Numbered from the stretch's first letter, positions 47,796-61,741 are shown. The stretch: DNA of 64,000 nt from Ulva prolifera (GCA_023078555.1 JALAAN010000010.1:682001-746000), one strand, 5' to 3'. The notes: generated by a model from the sequence alone, not told the origin. Numbers and translations: made by a program.

Positions 47796-50239
47796 AGCGC
47801 GCTCTCCCGCCACTCATGCAGAAATCCCGCGCCTCACAAAAACAGGTTCCCAACCTCACGTTAGGGGCTGAATCTTTGCACATGATGCTCTCTTTGTCAA
47901 AGGAATGTGGTCTAGAAGTTTGGAGGCAATCAAGTGATAAGTCAGGGCAAGGGTTGCTATCAATGTTGAAAAGGCAGCGCGCTCTCCCGCCCCTCATGCA
48001 GAAATCCCGCGCCTCACAAAAACAGGTTCCCAACCTCACGTTAGGGGCTGAATCTTTGCACATGATGCTCTCTATGTCAAAGGAATGTGGTCTAGAAGTT
48101 TGGAGGCAATCAAGTGACAAGTCAGGGCAAGGGCTGCTATCAATGTTGAAATGGCAGCGCGCTCTCCCGCCACTCATGCAGAAATCCCGCGCTTCACAAA
48201 AACAGGTTCCCAACCTCACGTTAGGGGCTGAATCTTTGCACATGATACTCTCTATGTCACAGGAATGTGGTCTAGAAGTTTGGAGGCAATCAAGTGATAA
48301 GTCAGGGCAAGGGCTCCTATCAATGTTGAAATGGCAGCGCGCTCTCCCGCCACTCATGCAGAAATCTCGCCCTCACAAAAACAGGTTCCCAACCTCACGT
48401 TAAGGGCTGAATCTTTGCACATGATGCTATCTATGTCAAATTAATGTGATGTGAGGGTTTGGAGGCAATCAAGTGATAACTCAGGGCTAGGGCTGCTTTA
48501 AATGTTGAAATGGCAGCGTGCTCCCATGCCACTCATGCAGAAATCTCGCACCTCACAAAAACAGGTTCCCAACCTCACCTTAGGGGCTGAATCTTTGCAC
48601 ATGATGCTCTCTATGTCAAAGGAATGTGGTGTAGAAGTTTGGAGGCAATCAAGTGATAAGTCAGGGCTAGGGCTGCTATCAATGATGAAATGGCAGCGCG
48701 CTCTCCCGCCACTCATGCAGAAATCCCGCGCCTCACAAAAACAGGTTCCCAACCTCACGTTAGGGGCTGAATCTTTGCACATGATGCTCTCTTTGTCAAA
48801 GGAATGTGGTCTAGAAATTTGGAGGCAATCAAGTGATAAGTCAGGGCTAGGGCTGCTATCAATGTTGAAATGGCAGCGTGCTCCCATGCCACTCATGCAA
48901 AAATCTCGCGCCTCACAAAAACATGTTCCCAACCTCATTTTTGAGGCTGAATCTTTGCACATGATGCTCTCTATGTCACAGGAATGTGGTCTAGAAGTTT
49001 GGAGGCAATCAAGTGACAAGTCAGGGCAAGGGCTGCTATCAATGTTGAAATGGCAGCGCGCTCTCCCGCCACACATGCAGGAATCCCGCGCCTCACAAAA
49101 ACATGTTCCCAACCTCACGTTAGGGGCTGAATCTTTGCACATGATGCTCTCTATGTCAAAGGAATGTGGTCTAGAAGTTTGGAGGCAATCAAGTGATAAG
49201 TCAGGGCTAGGGCTGCCATCAATGTTGAAATGGCAGCGTGCTCCCATGCCACTCATGCAGAAATCCCGCGCCTCACAAAAACATGTTCACAACATCACGT
49301 TAGGGGCTGAATCTTTGCACATGATGCTCTCTATGTCAAAGGAATGTGGTCTAGAAGTTTGGAGGCAATCAAGTGATAAGTCAGGGCTAGGGCTGCTATC
49401 AATGTTGAAATGGCAGCGTGCTCCCATGCCCCTCATGCAGAAATCTCGCCCTCACAAAAACAGGTTCCCAACCTCACGTTCGGGGCTGAATCTTTGCACA
49501 TGATGCTCTCTATGTCAAAGGAATGTGGTGTAGAAGTTTGGAGGCAATCAAGTGATAAGTCAGGGCTAGGGCTGCTATCAATGTTGAAATGGCAGCGTGC
49601 TCCCATGCCCCTCATGCAGAAATCCCGCGCCTCACAAAAACATGTTCCCAACCTCACGTTAGGGGCTGAATCTTTGCACATGATGCTCTCTATGTCAAAG
49701 GAATGTGGTGTAGAAGTTTGGAGGCCATCAAGTGACAAGTCAGGGCAAGGGCTGCTATCAATGTTGAAATGGCAGCGCGCTCTCCCGCCACTCATGCAGA
49801 AAACCCGCGCTTCACAAAAACAGGTTCCCAACCTCACGTTAGGGGCTGAATCTTTGCACATGATACTCTCTATGTCACAGGAATGTGGTCTAGAAGTTTG
49901 GAGGCAATCAAGTGATAAGTCAGGGCTAGGGCTGCTATCAATGTTGAAAAGGCAGCGCGCTCTCCCGCCCCTCATGCAGAAATCCCGCGCCTCACAAAAA
50001 CAGGTTCCCAACCTCACGTTAGGGGCTGAATCTTTGCACATGATACTCTCTATGTCACAGGAATGTGGTCTAGAAGTTTGGAGGCAATCAAGTGATAAGT
50101 CAGGGCAAGGGCTCCTATCAATGTTGAAATGGCAGCGCGCTCTCCCGCCACTCATGCAGAAATCTCGCCCTCACAAAAACAGGTTCCCAACCTCACGTTA
50201 GGGGCTGAATCTTTGCACATGATGCTCTCTATGTCAAAG
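47645..50239 (+). repeat. 11502-bp-offset duplication, left copy (64 monomers)
   Basis: This matches 59147-61741 at offset 11502 with about five substitutions, all but one private to the right copy: 'aaatggaagcg' (near 59291), 'cccctcgtgcag' (near 59493), 'ggggctaaatc' (near 60985) and 'gtagaaatttgg' (near 61032). The 'agaaaacccgcg' of the left copy (near 49799) reads 'agaaatcccgcg' on the right. It includes the five-monomer block at 48323. Confidence 0.85.
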
Positions 50240-50739
50240 GAATGTGGTGTAGAAGTTTGGAGGCAATCAAGTGATAAGTCAGGGCAAGGGTTGCTATCAA
50301 TGTTGAAAAGGCAGCGCGCTCTCCCGCCCCTCATGCAGAAATCCCGCGCCTCACAAAAACAGGTTCCCAACCTCACGTTTGGGGCTGAATCTTTGCACAT
50401 GATACTCTCTATGTCAAAGGAATGTCATGTAGAAGTTTGGAGGCAATCAAGTGATAAGTCAGGGCTAGGGCTGCTATCAATGTTGAAATGGCAGCACGCT
50501 CTCCCGCCACTCATGCAGAAATCTCGCCCTCGCAAAAACAGGTTCCCAACCTCACTTTAGGGGCTGAATCTTTGCACATGATGCTATCTATGTCAAATTA
50601 ATGTGATGTGATGGTTTGGAGGCAATCAAGTGATAACTCAGGGCAAGGGTTGCTATCAATGTTGAAATGGCAGCGTGCTCCCATGCCACTCATGCAGAAT
50701 TCTCGCACCTCACCAAAACAGGTTCCCAACCTCACCTTA

Positions 50740-53700
50740 GGGGCTGAATCTTTGCACATGATGCTCTCTATGTCAAAGGAATGTGGTGTAGAAGTTTGGA
50801 GGCAATCAAGTGATAAGTCAGGGCTAGGGCTGCTATCAATGTTGAAATGGCAGCACGCTCTCCCGCCACTCATGCAGAAATCTCGCCCTCGCAAAAACAG
50901 GTTCCCAACCTCACGTTAGGGGCTGAATCTTTGCACATGATGCTATCTATGTCAAATTAATGTGATGTGAGGGTTTGGAGGCAATCAAGTGATAACTCAG
51001 GGCTAGGGCTGCTTTAAATGTTGAAATGGCAGCGTGCTCCCAAGCCACTCATGCAGAAATCTCGCACCTCACAAAAACAGGTTCCCATCCTCACCCTAGG
51101 GGCTGAATCTTTGCACATGATGCTCTCTATGTCAAAGGAATGTGGTGTAGAAGTTTGGAGGCAATCAAGTGATAAGTCAGGGCTAGGGCTGCTATCAATG
51201 TTGAAATGGCAGCACGCTCTCCCGCCACTCATGCAGAAATCTCGCCCTCGCAAAAACAGGTTCCCAACCTCACGTTAGGGGCTGAATCTTTGCACATGAT
51301 GCTATCTATGTCAAATTAATGTGATGTGAGGGTTTGGAGGCAATCAAGTGATAACTCAGGGCTAGGGCTGCTTTAAATGTTGAAATGGCAGCGTGCTCCC
51401 ATGCCACTCATGCAGAAATCTCGCACCTCACAAAAACAGGTTCCCAACCTCACCTTAGGGGCTGAATCTTTGCACATGATGCTCTCTATGTCAAAGGAAT
51501 GTGGTGTAGAAGTTTGGAGGCAATCAAGTGATAAGTCAGGGCTAGGGCTGCTATCAATGTTGAAATGGCAGCGCGCTCTCCCGCCACTCATGCAGAAATC
51601 CCGCGCCTCACAAAAACATGTTCCCAACCTCACGTTAGGGGCTGAATCTTTGCACATGATGCTCTCTTTGTCAAAGGAATGTGGTCTAGAAGTTTGGAGG
51701 CAATCAAGTGATAAGTCAGGGCAAGGGTTGCTATCAATGTTGAAAAGGCAGCGCGCTCTCCCGCCCCTCATGCAGAAATCCCGCGCCTCACAAAAACAGG
51801 TTCCCAACCTCACGTTTGGGGCTGAATCTTTGCACATGATACTCTCTATGTCAAAGGAATGTGGTGTAGAAGTTTGGAGGCAATCAAGTGATAAGTCAGG
51901 GCAAGGGCTGCTATCAATGTTGAAATGGCAGCGTGCTCCCATGCCACTCATGCAGAAATCCCGCGCCTCACAAAAACAGGTTCCCAACCTCACGTTAGGG
52001 GCTGAATCTTTGCACATGATGCTCTCTATGTCAAAGGAATGTGGTCTAGAAGTTTGGAGGCAATCAAGTGATATGTCAGGGCTAGGGCTGCTATCAATGT
52101 TGAAATGGCAGCGTGCTCCCATGCCCCTCATGCAGAAATCCCGCCCTCACAAAAACAGGTTCCCAACCTCACGTTCGGGGCTGAATCTTTGCACATGATG
52201 CTCTCTATGTCAAAGGAATGTGGTGTAGAAGTTTGGAGGCAATCAAGTGATAAGTCAGGGCTAGGGCTGCTATCAATGTTGAAATGGCAGCACGCTCTCC
52301 CGCCACTCATGCAGAAATCTCGCCCTCGCAAAAACAGGTTCCCAACCTCACGTTAGGGGCTGAATCTTTGCACATGATGCTATCTATGTCAAATTAATGT
52401 GATGTGAGGGTTTGGAGGCAATCAAGTGATAACTCAGGGCTAGGGCTGCTTTAAATGTTGAAATGGCAGCGTGCTCCCAAGCCACTCATGCAGAAATCTC
52501 GCACCTCACAAAAACAGGTTCCCATCCTCACCCTAGGGGCTGAATCTTTGCACATGATGCTCTCTATGTCAAAGGAATGTGGTGTAGAAGTTTGGAGGCA
52601 ATCAAGTGATAAGTCAGGGCTAGGGCTGCTATCAATGTTGAAATGGCAGCACGCTCTCCCGCCACTCATGCAGAAATCTCGCCCTCGCAAAAACAGGTTC
52701 CCAACCTCACGTTAGGGGCTGAATCTTTGCACATGATGCTATCTATGTCAAATTAATGTGATGTGAGGGTTTGGAGGCAATCAAGTGATAACTCAGGGCT
52801 AGGGCTGCTTTAAATGTTGAAATGGCAGCGTGCTCCCATGCCACTCATGCAGAAATCTCGCACCTCACAAAAACAGGTTCCCAACCTCACCTTAGGGGCT
52901 GAATCTTTGCACATGATGCTCTCTATGTCAAAGGAATGTGGTGTAGAAGTTTGGAGGCAATCAAGTGATAAGTCAGGGCTAGGGCTGCTATCAATGTTGA
53001 AATGGCAGCGCGCTCTCCCGCCACTCATGCAGAAATCCCGCGCCTCACAAAAACATGTTCCCAACCTCACGTTAGGGGCTGAATCTTTGCACATGATGCT
53101 CTCTTTGTCAAAGGAATGTGGTCTAGAAGTTTGGAGGCAATCAAGTGATAAGTCAGGGCAAGGGTTGCTATCAATGTTGAAAAGGCAGCGCGCTCTCCCG
53201 CCCCTCATGCAGAAATCCCGCGCCTCACAAAAACAGGTTCCCAACCTCACGTTTGGGGCTGAATCTTTGCACATGATACTCTCTATGTCAAAGGAATGTG
53301 GTGTAGAAGTTTGGAGGCAATCAAGTGATAAGTCAGGGCAAGGGCTGCTATCAATGTTGAAATGGCAGCGTGCTCCCATGCCACTCATGCAGAAATCCCG
53401 CGCCTCACAAAAACAGGTTCCCAACCTCACGTTAGGGGCTGAATCTTTGCACATGATGCTCTCTATGTCAAAGGAATGTGGTCTAGAAGTTTGGAGGCAA
53501 TCAAGTGATATGTCAGGGCTAGGGCTGCTATCAATGTTGAAATGGCAGCGTGCTCCCATGCCCCTCATGCAGAAATCCCGCCCTCACAAAAACAGGTTCC
53601 CAACCTCACGTTCGGGGCTGAATCTTTGCACATGATGCTCTCTATGTCAAAGGAATGTGGTGTAGAAGTTTGGAGGCAATCAAGTGATAAGTCAGGGCTA

Positions 53701-55165
53701 GGGCTGCTATCAATGTTGAAATGGCAGCACGCTCTCCCGCCACTCATGCAGAAATCTCGCCCTCGCAAAAACAGGTTCCCAACCTCACGTTAGGGGCTGA
53801 ATCTTTGCACATGATGCTATCTATGTCAAATTAATGTGATGTGAGGGTTTGGAGGCAATCAAGTGATAACTCAGGGCTAGGGCTGCTTTAAATGTTGAAA
53901 TGGCAGCGTGCTCCCAAGCCACTCATGCAGAAATCTCGCACCTCACAAAAACAGGTTCCCATCCTCACCCTAGGGGCTGAATCTTTGCACATGATGCTCT
54001 CTATGTCAAAGGAATGTGGTGTAGAAGTTTGGAGGCAATCAAGTGATAAGTCAGGGCTAGGGCTGCTATCAATGTTGAAATGGCAGCACGCTCTCCCGCC
54101 ACTCATGCAGAAATCTCGCCCTCGCAAAAACAGGTTCCCAACCTCACGTTAGGGGCTGAATCTTTGCACATGATGCTATCTATGTCAAATTAATGTGATG
54201 TGAGGGTTTGGAGGCAATCAAGTGATAACTCAGGGCTAGGGCTGCTTTAAATGTTGAAATGGCAGCGTGCTCCCATGCCACTCATGCAGAAATCTCGCAC
54301 CTCACAAAAACAGGTTCCCAACCTCACCTTAGGGGCTGAATCTTTGCACATGATGCTCTCTATGTCAAAGGAATGTGGTGTAGAAGTTTGGAGGCAATCA
54401 AGTGATAAGTCAGGGCTAGGGCTGCTATCAATGTTGAAATGGCAGCGCGCTCTCCCGCCACTCATGCAGAAATCCCGCGCCTCACAAAAACATGTTCCCA
54501 ACCTCACGTTAGGGGCTGAATCTTTGCACATGATGCTCTCTTTGTCAAAGGAATGTGGTCTAGAAGTTTGGAGGCAATCAAGTGATAAGTCAGGGCAAGG
54601 GTTGCTATCAATGTTGAAAAGGCAGCGCGCTCTCCCGCCCCTCATGCAGAAATCCCGCGCCTCACAAAAACAGGTTCCCAACCTCACGTTTGGGGCTGAA
54701 TCTTTGCACATGATACTCTCTATGTCAAAGGAATGTGGTGTAGAAGTTTGGAGGCAATCAAGTGATAAGTCAGGGCAAGGGCTGCTATCAATGTTGAAAT
54801 GGCAGCGTGCTCCCATGCCACTCATGCAGAAATCCCGCGCCTCACAAAAACAGGTTCCCAACCTCACGTTAGGGGCTGAATCTTTGCACATGATGCTCTC
54901 TATGTCAAAGGAATGTGGTCTAGAAGTTTGGAGGCAATCAAGTGATATGTCAGGGCTAGGGCTGCTATCAATGTTGAAATGGCAGCGTGCTCCCATGCCC
55001 CTCATGCAGAAATCCCGCCCTCACAAAAACAGGTTCCCAACCTCACGTTCGGGGCTGAATCTTTGCACATGATGCTCTCTATGTCAAAGGAATGTGGTGT
55101 AGAAGTTTGGAGGCAATCAAGTGATAAGTCAGGGCTAGGGCTGCTATCAATGTTGAAATGGCAGC
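50740..55165 (+). repeat. 1437-bp, 8-monomer higher-order repeat, 3.1 copies
   Basis: Positions x and x+1437 agree from 50740 to 53728 (against 52177 to 55165) with no mismatch found. In monomer terms the unit is 51018-52454, 52455-53891, and 53892 to 55165 for the partial third. Unit order: 'cccaagcc' with an AvrII site (180); 'gcacgc' short, 'aaattaatg' (179); 'tctcgcacctcac' (180); 'acatgttccc' with 'ctctttgtc' (180); 'aaaaggcag' with 'gtttgggg' and 'gatactc' (180); 'gatatgtcag' (180); 'tcccgccctcac' short with 'gttcgggg' (179); 'gcacgc' short, 'aaattaatg' (179). It ends where 'gcacgc' becomes 'gcgcgc' at 55166. This is the most regular and probably the youngest repeat of the window. Confidence 0.95.
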
Positions 55166-55769
55166 GCGCTCTCCCGCCACTCATGCAGAAATCCCGCGCC
55201 TCACAAAAACAGGTTCCCAACCTCACGTTAGGGGCTGAATCTTTGCACATGATGCTCTCTTTGTCAAAGGAATGTGGTCTAGAAGTTTGGAGGCAATCAA
55301 GTGATAAGTCAGGGCAAGGGTTGCTATCAATGTTGAAAAGGCAGCGCGCTCTCCCGCCCCTCATGCAGAAATCCCGCGCCTCACAAAAACAGGTTCCCAA
55401 CCTCACGTTAGGGGCTGAATCTTTGCACATGATGCTCTCTATGTCAAAGGAATGTGGTGTAGAAGTTTGGAGGCAATCAAGTGATAAGTCAGGGCTAGGG
55501 CTGCCATCAATGTTGAAATGGCAGCGTGCTCCCATGCCACTCATGCAGAAATCCCGCGCCTCACAAAAACATGTTCACAACATCACGTTAGGGGCTGAAT
55601 CTTTGCACATGATGCTCTCTATGTCAAAGGAATGTGGTCTAGAAGTTTGGAGGCAATCAAGTGATAAGTCAGGGCTAGGGCTGCTATCAATGTTGAAATG
55701 GCAGCGTGCTCCCATGCCCCTCATGCAGAAATCTCGCCCTCACAAAAACAGGTTCCCAACCTCACGTTC

Positions 55770-56896
55770 GGGGCTGAATCTTTGCACATGATGCTCTCTA
55801 TGTCAAAGGAATGTGGTCTAGAAGTTTGGAGGCAATCAAGTGACAAGTCAGGGCAAGGGCTGCTATCAATGTTGAAATGGCAGCGCGCTCTCCCGCCACT
55901 CATGCAGAAATCCCGCGCTTCACAAAAACAGGTTCCCAACCTCACGTTAGGGGCTGAATCTTTGCACATGATACTCTCTATGTCACAGGAATGTGGTCTA
56001 GAAGTTTGGAGGCAATCAAGTGATAAGTCAGGGCAAGGGCTCCTATCAATGTTGAAATGGCAGCGCGCTCTCCCGCCACTCATGCAGAAATCTCGCCCTC
56101 ACAAAAACAGGTTCCCAACCTCACGTTAAGGGCTGAATCTTTGCACATGATGCTATCTATGTCAAATTAATGTGATGTGAGGGTTTGGAGGCAATCAAGT
56201 GATAACTCAGGGCTAGGGCTGCTTTAATTGTTGAAATGGCAGCGTGCTCCCATGCCACTCATGCAGAAATCTCGCACCTCACAAAAACAGGTTCCCAACC
56301 TCACCTTAGGGGCTGAATCTTTGCACATGATGCTCTCTATGTCAAAGGAATGTGGTGTAGAAGTTTGGAGGCAATCAAGTGATAAGTCAGGGCTAGGGCT
56401 GCTATCAATGATGAAATGGCAGCGCGCTCTCCCGCCACTCATGCAGAAATCCCGCGCCTCACAAAAACAGGTTCCCAACCTCACGTTAGGGGCTGAATCT
56501 TTGCACATGATGCTCTCTTTGTCAAAGGAATGTGGTCTAGAAATTTGGAGGCAATCAAGTGATAAGTCAGGGCTAGGGCTGCTATCAATGTTGAAATGGC
56601 AGCGTGCTCCCATGCCACTCATGCAAAAATCTCGCGCCTCACAAAAACATGTTCCCAACCTCATTTTTGTGGCTGAATCTTTGCACATGATGCTCTCTAT
56701 GTCACAGGAATGTGGTCTAGAAGTTTGGAGGCAATCAAGTGACAAGTCAGGGCAAGGGCTGCTATCAATGTTGAAATGGCAGCGCGCTCTCCCGCCACAC
56801 ATGCAGAAATCCCGCGCCTCACAAAAACATGTTCCCAACCTCACGTTAGGGGCTGAATCTTTGCACATGATGCTCTCTATGTCAAAGGAATGTGGT
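55770..56896 (+). repeat. 1439-bp-offset duplication, left copy
   Basis: This matches 57209-58335 at offset 1439 (eight monomers: seven of 180 bp, one of 179 bp) with one substitution, 'tttttgtggc' near 56665 against 'tttttgaggc' near 58104. Both copies have the otherwise unique 'gctttaattgttg' (56221 and 57660) in place of 'gctttaaatgttg', which removes the DraI site. The shared private change proves common descent of these two. Confidence 0.9.
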
Positions 56897-57208
56897 GTAG
56901 AAGTTTGGAGGCAATCAAGTGATAAGTCAGGGCTAGGGCTGCTATCAATGTTGAAATGGCAGCGCGCTCTCCCGCCACTCATGCAGAAATCCCGCGCCTC
57001 ACAAAAACAGGTTCCCAACCTCACGTTAGGGGCTGAATCTTTGCACATGATGCTCTCTTTGTCAAAGGAATGTGGTCTAGAAGTTTGGAGGCAATCAAGT
57101 GATAAGTCAGGGCAAGGGTTGCTATCAATGTTGAAAAGGCAGCGCGCTCTCCCGCCCCTCATGCAGAAATCCCGCGCCTCACAAAAACAGGTTCCCAACC
57201 TCACGTTA

Positions 57209-58335
57209 GGGGCTGAATCTTTGCACATGATGCTCTCTATGTCAAAGGAATGTGGTCTAGAAGTTTGGAGGCAATCAAGTGACAAGTCAGGGCAAGGGCT
57301 GCTATCAATGTTGAAATGGCAGCGCGCTCTCCCGCCACTCATGCAGAAATCCCGCGCTTCACAAAAACAGGTTCCCAACCTCACGTTAGGGGCTGAATCT
57401 TTGCACATGATACTCTCTATGTCACAGGAATGTGGTCTAGAAGTTTGGAGGCAATCAAGTGATAAGTCAGGGCAAGGGCTCCTATCAATGTTGAAATGGC
57501 AGCGCGCTCTCCCGCCACTCATGCAGAAATCTCGCCCTCACAAAAACAGGTTCCCAACCTCACGTTAAGGGCTGAATCTTTGCACATGATGCTATCTATG
57601 TCAAATTAATGTGATGTGAGGGTTTGGAGGCAATCAAGTGATAACTCAGGGCTAGGGCTGCTTTAATTGTTGAAATGGCAGCGTGCTCCCATGCCACTCA
57701 TGCAGAAATCTCGCACCTCACAAAAACAGGTTCCCAACCTCACCTTAGGGGCTGAATCTTTGCACATGATGCTCTCTATGTCAAAGGAATGTGGTGTAGA
57801 AGTTTGGAGGCAATCAAGTGATAAGTCAGGGCTAGGGCTGCTATCAATGATGAAATGGCAGCGCGCTCTCCCGCCACTCATGCAGAAATCCCGCGCCTCA
57901 CAAAAACAGGTTCCCAACCTCACGTTAGGGGCTGAATCTTTGCACATGATGCTCTCTTTGTCAAAGGAATGTGGTCTAGAAATTTGGAGGCAATCAAGTG
58001 ATAAGTCAGGGCTAGGGCTGCTATCAATGTTGAAATGGCAGCGTGCTCCCATGCCACTCATGCAAAAATCTCGCGCCTCACAAAAACATGTTCCCAACCT
58101 CATTTTTGAGGCTGAATCTTTGCACATGATGCTCTCTATGTCACAGGAATGTGGTCTAGAAGTTTGGAGGCAATCAAGTGACAAGTCAGGGCAAGGGCTG
58201 CTATCAATGTTGAAATGGCAGCGCGCTCTCCCGCCACACATGCAGAAATCCCGCGCCTCACAAAAACATGTTCCCAACCTCACGTTAGGGGCTGAATCTT
58301 TGCACATGATGCTCTCTATGTCAAAGGAATGTGGT
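57209..58335 (+). repeat. 1439-bp-offset duplication, right copy
   Basis: Right copy of 55770-56896. It diverges where 'aatgtggtgtag' of the left copy is 'aatgtggtctag'. Between the copies (56897-57208) are monomers with 'ctctttgtc' and 'aaaaggcag'. Confidence 0.88.
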
Positions 58336-59146
58336 CTAGAAGTTTGGAGGCAATCAAGTGATAAGTCAGGGCTAGGGCTGCCATCAATGTTGAAATGGCA
58401 GCGTGCTCCCATGCCACTCATGCAGAAATCCCGCGCCTCACAAAAACATGTTCACAACATCACGTTAGGGGCTGAATCTTTGCACATGATGCTCTCTATG
58501 TCAAAGGAATGTGGTCTAGAAGTTTGGAGGCAATCAAGTGATAAGTCAGGGCTAGGGCTGCTATCAATGTTGAAATGGCAGCGTGCTCCCATGCCCCTCA
58601 TGCAGAAATCTCGCCCTCACAAAAACAGGTTCCCAACCTCACGTTCGGGGCTGAATCTTTGCACATGATGCTCTCTATGTCAAAGGAATGTGGTGTAGAA
58701 GTTTGGAGGCAATCAAGTGATAAGTCAGGGCTAGGGCTGCTATCAATGTTGAAATGGCAGCGCGCTCCCATGCCCCTCATGCAGAAATCCCGCGCCTCAC
58801 AAAAACATGTTCCCAACCTCACGTTAGGGGCTGAATCTTTGCACATGATGCTCTCTATGTCAAAGGAATGTGGTGTAGAAGTTTGGAGGCAATCAAGTGA
58901 TAAGTCAGGGCTAGGGCTGCCATCAATGTTGAAATGGCAGCGTGCTCCCATGCCACTCATGCAGAAATCCCGCGCCTCACAAAAACATGTTCCCAACATC
59001 ACGTTAGGGGCTGAATCTTTGCACATGATGCTCTCTATGTCAAAGGAATGTGGTCTAGAAGTTTGGAGGCAATCAAGTGATATGTCAGGGCTAGGGCTGC
59101 TATCAATGTTGAAATGGCAGCGTGCTCCCATGCCCCTCATGCAGAA
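58336..59146 (+). repeat. Domain 3 monomers, mixed
   Basis: This stretch contains 'ttcacaacatc' (near 58450), a short 'gttcgggg' monomer, a monomer with the hybrid start 'gcgcgctcccatgcc' (near 58760) and one with 'gatatgtcag' (near 59079). The hybrid start, 'gcgcgc' with 'cccatgcc', is rare, since 'cccatgcc' otherwise follows 'gcgtgc'. It may be a reversion of a CpG decay site or a short conversion tract. Confidence 0.7.
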
Positions 59147-61741
59147 ATCTCGCCCTCACAAAAACAGGTTCCCAACCTCACGTTCGGGGCTGAATCTTTG
59201 CACATGATGCTCTCTATGTCAAAGGAATGTGGTGTAGAAGTTTGGAGGCAATCAAGTGATAAGTCAGGGCTAGGGCTGCTATCAATGTTGAAATGGAAGC
59301 GCGCTCTCCCGCCACTCATGCAGAAATCCCGCGCCTCACAAAAACAGGTTCCCAACCTCACGTTAGGGGCTGAATCTTTGCACATGATGCTCTCTTTGTC
59401 AAAGGAATGTGGTCTAGAAGTTTGGAGGCAATCAAGTGATAAGTCAGGGCAAGGGTTGCTATCAATGTTGAAAAGGCAGCGCGCTCTCCCGCCCCTCGTG
59501 CAGAAATCCCGCGCCTCACAAAAACAGGTTCCCAACCTCACGTTAGGGGCTGAATCTTTGCACATGATGCTCTCTATGTCAAAGGAATGTGGTCTAGAAG
59601 TTTGGAGGCAATCAAGTGACAAGTCAGGGCAAGGGCTGCTATCAATGTTGAAATGGCAGCGCGCTCTCCCGCCACTCATGCAGAAATCCCGCGCTTCACA
59701 AAAACAGGTTCCCAACCTCACGTTAGGGGCTGAATCTTTGCACATGATACTCTCTATGTCACAGGAATGTGGTCTAGAAGTTTGGAGGCAATCAAGTGAT
59801 AAGTCAGGGCAAGGGCTCCTATCAATGTTGAAATGGCAGCGCGCTCTCCCGCCACTCATGCAGAAATCTCGCCCTCACAAAAACAGGTTCCCAACCTCAC
59901 GTTAAGGGCTGAATCTTTGCACATGATGCTATCTATGTCAAATTAATGTGATGTGAGGGTTTGGAGGCAATCAAGTGATAACTCAGGGCTAGGGCTGCTT
60001 TAAATGTTGAAATGGCAGCGTGCTCCCATGCCACTCATGCAGAAATCTCGCACCTCACAAAAACAGGTTCCCAACCTCACCTTAGGGGCTGAATCTTTGC
60101 ACATGATGCTCTCTATGTCAAAGGAATGTGGTGTAGAAGTTTGGAGGCAATCAAGTGATAAGTCAGGGCTAGGGCTGCTATCAATGATGAAATGGCAGCG
60201 CGCTCTCCCGCCACTCATGCAGAAATCCCGCGCCTCACAAAAACAGGTTCCCAACCTCACGTTAGGGGCTGAATCTTTGCACATGATGCTCTCTTTGTCA
60301 AAGGAATGTGGTCTAGAAATTTGGAGGCAATCAAGTGATAAGTCAGGGCTAGGGCTGCTATCAATGTTGAAATGGCAGCGTGCTCCCATGCCACTCATGC
60401 AAAAATCTCGCGCCTCACAAAAACATGTTCCCAACCTCATTTTTGAGGCTGAATCTTTGCACATGATGCTCTCTATGTCACAGGAATGTGGTCTAGAAGT
60501 TTGGAGGCAATCAAGTGACAAGTCAGGGCAAGGGCTGCTATCAATGTTGAAATGGCAGCGCGCTCTCCCGCCACACATGCAGGAATCCCGCGCCTCACAA
60601 AAACATGTTCCCAACCTCACGTTAGGGGCTGAATCTTTGCACATGATGCTCTCTATGTCAAAGGAATGTGGTCTAGAAGTTTGGAGGCAATCAAGTGATA
60701 AGTCAGGGCTAGGGCTGCCATCAATGTTGAAATGGCAGCGTGCTCCCATGCCACTCATGCAGAAATCCCGCGCCTCACAAAAACATGTTCACAACATCAC
60801 GTTAGGGGCTGAATCTTTGCACATGATGCTCTCTATGTCAAAGGAATGTGGTCTAGAAGTTTGGAGGCAATCAAGTGATAAGTCAGGGCTAGGGCTGCTA
60901 TCAATGTTGAAATGGCAGCGTGCTCCCATGCCCCTCATGCAGAAATCTCGCCCTCACAAAAACAGGTTCCCAACCTCACGTTCGGGGCTAAATCTTTGCA
61001 CATGATGCTCTCTATGTCAAAGGAATGTGGTGTAGAAATTTGGAGGCAATCAAGTGATAAGTCAGGGCTAGGGCTGCTATCAATGTTGAAATGGCAGCGT
61101 GCTCCCATGCCCCTCATGCAGAAATCCCGCGCCTCACAAAAACATGTTCCCAACCTCACGTTAGGGGCTGAATCTTTGCACATGATGCTCTCTATGTCAA
61201 AGGAATGTGGTGTAGAAGTTTGGAGGCCATCAAGTGACAAGTCAGGGCAAGGGCTGCTATCAATGTTGAAATGGCAGCGCGCTCTCCCGCCACTCATGCA
61301 GAAATCCCGCGCTTCACAAAAACAGGTTCCCAACCTCACGTTAGGGGCTGAATCTTTGCACATGATACTCTCTATGTCACAGGAATGTGGTCTAGAAGTT
61401 TGGAGGCAATCAAGTGATAAGTCAGGGCTAGGGCTGCTATCAATGTTGAAAAGGCAGCGCGCTCTCCCGCCCCTCATGCAGAAATCCCGCGCCTCACAAA
61501 AACAGGTTCCCAACCTCACGTTAGGGGCTGAATCTTTGCACATGATACTCTCTATGTCACAGGAATGTGGTCTAGAAGTTTGGAGGCAATCAAGTGATAA
61601 GTCAGGGCAAGGGCTCCTATCAATGTTGAAATGGCAGCGCGCTCTCCCGCCACTCATGCAGAAATCTCGCCCTCACAAAAACAGGTTCCCAACCTCACGT
61701 TAGGGGCTGAATCTTTGCACATGATGCTCTCTATGTCAAAG
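59147..61741 (+). repeat. 11502-bp-offset duplication, right copy
   Basis: Right copy of 47645-50239. It has the higher number of private substitutions, two of which are G to A or C to T transitions. The sixth five-monomer block starts at 59825. Confidence 0.85.

Noticed and set aside
56224-57522. 432-codon reverse open frame with regularly spaced cysteines as a cysteine-rich protein
   Set aside because: The cysteine spacing simply repeats each 60 codons because the DNA repeats. The frame is interrupted by every 179-bp unit and shows no promoter, splice or signal features.
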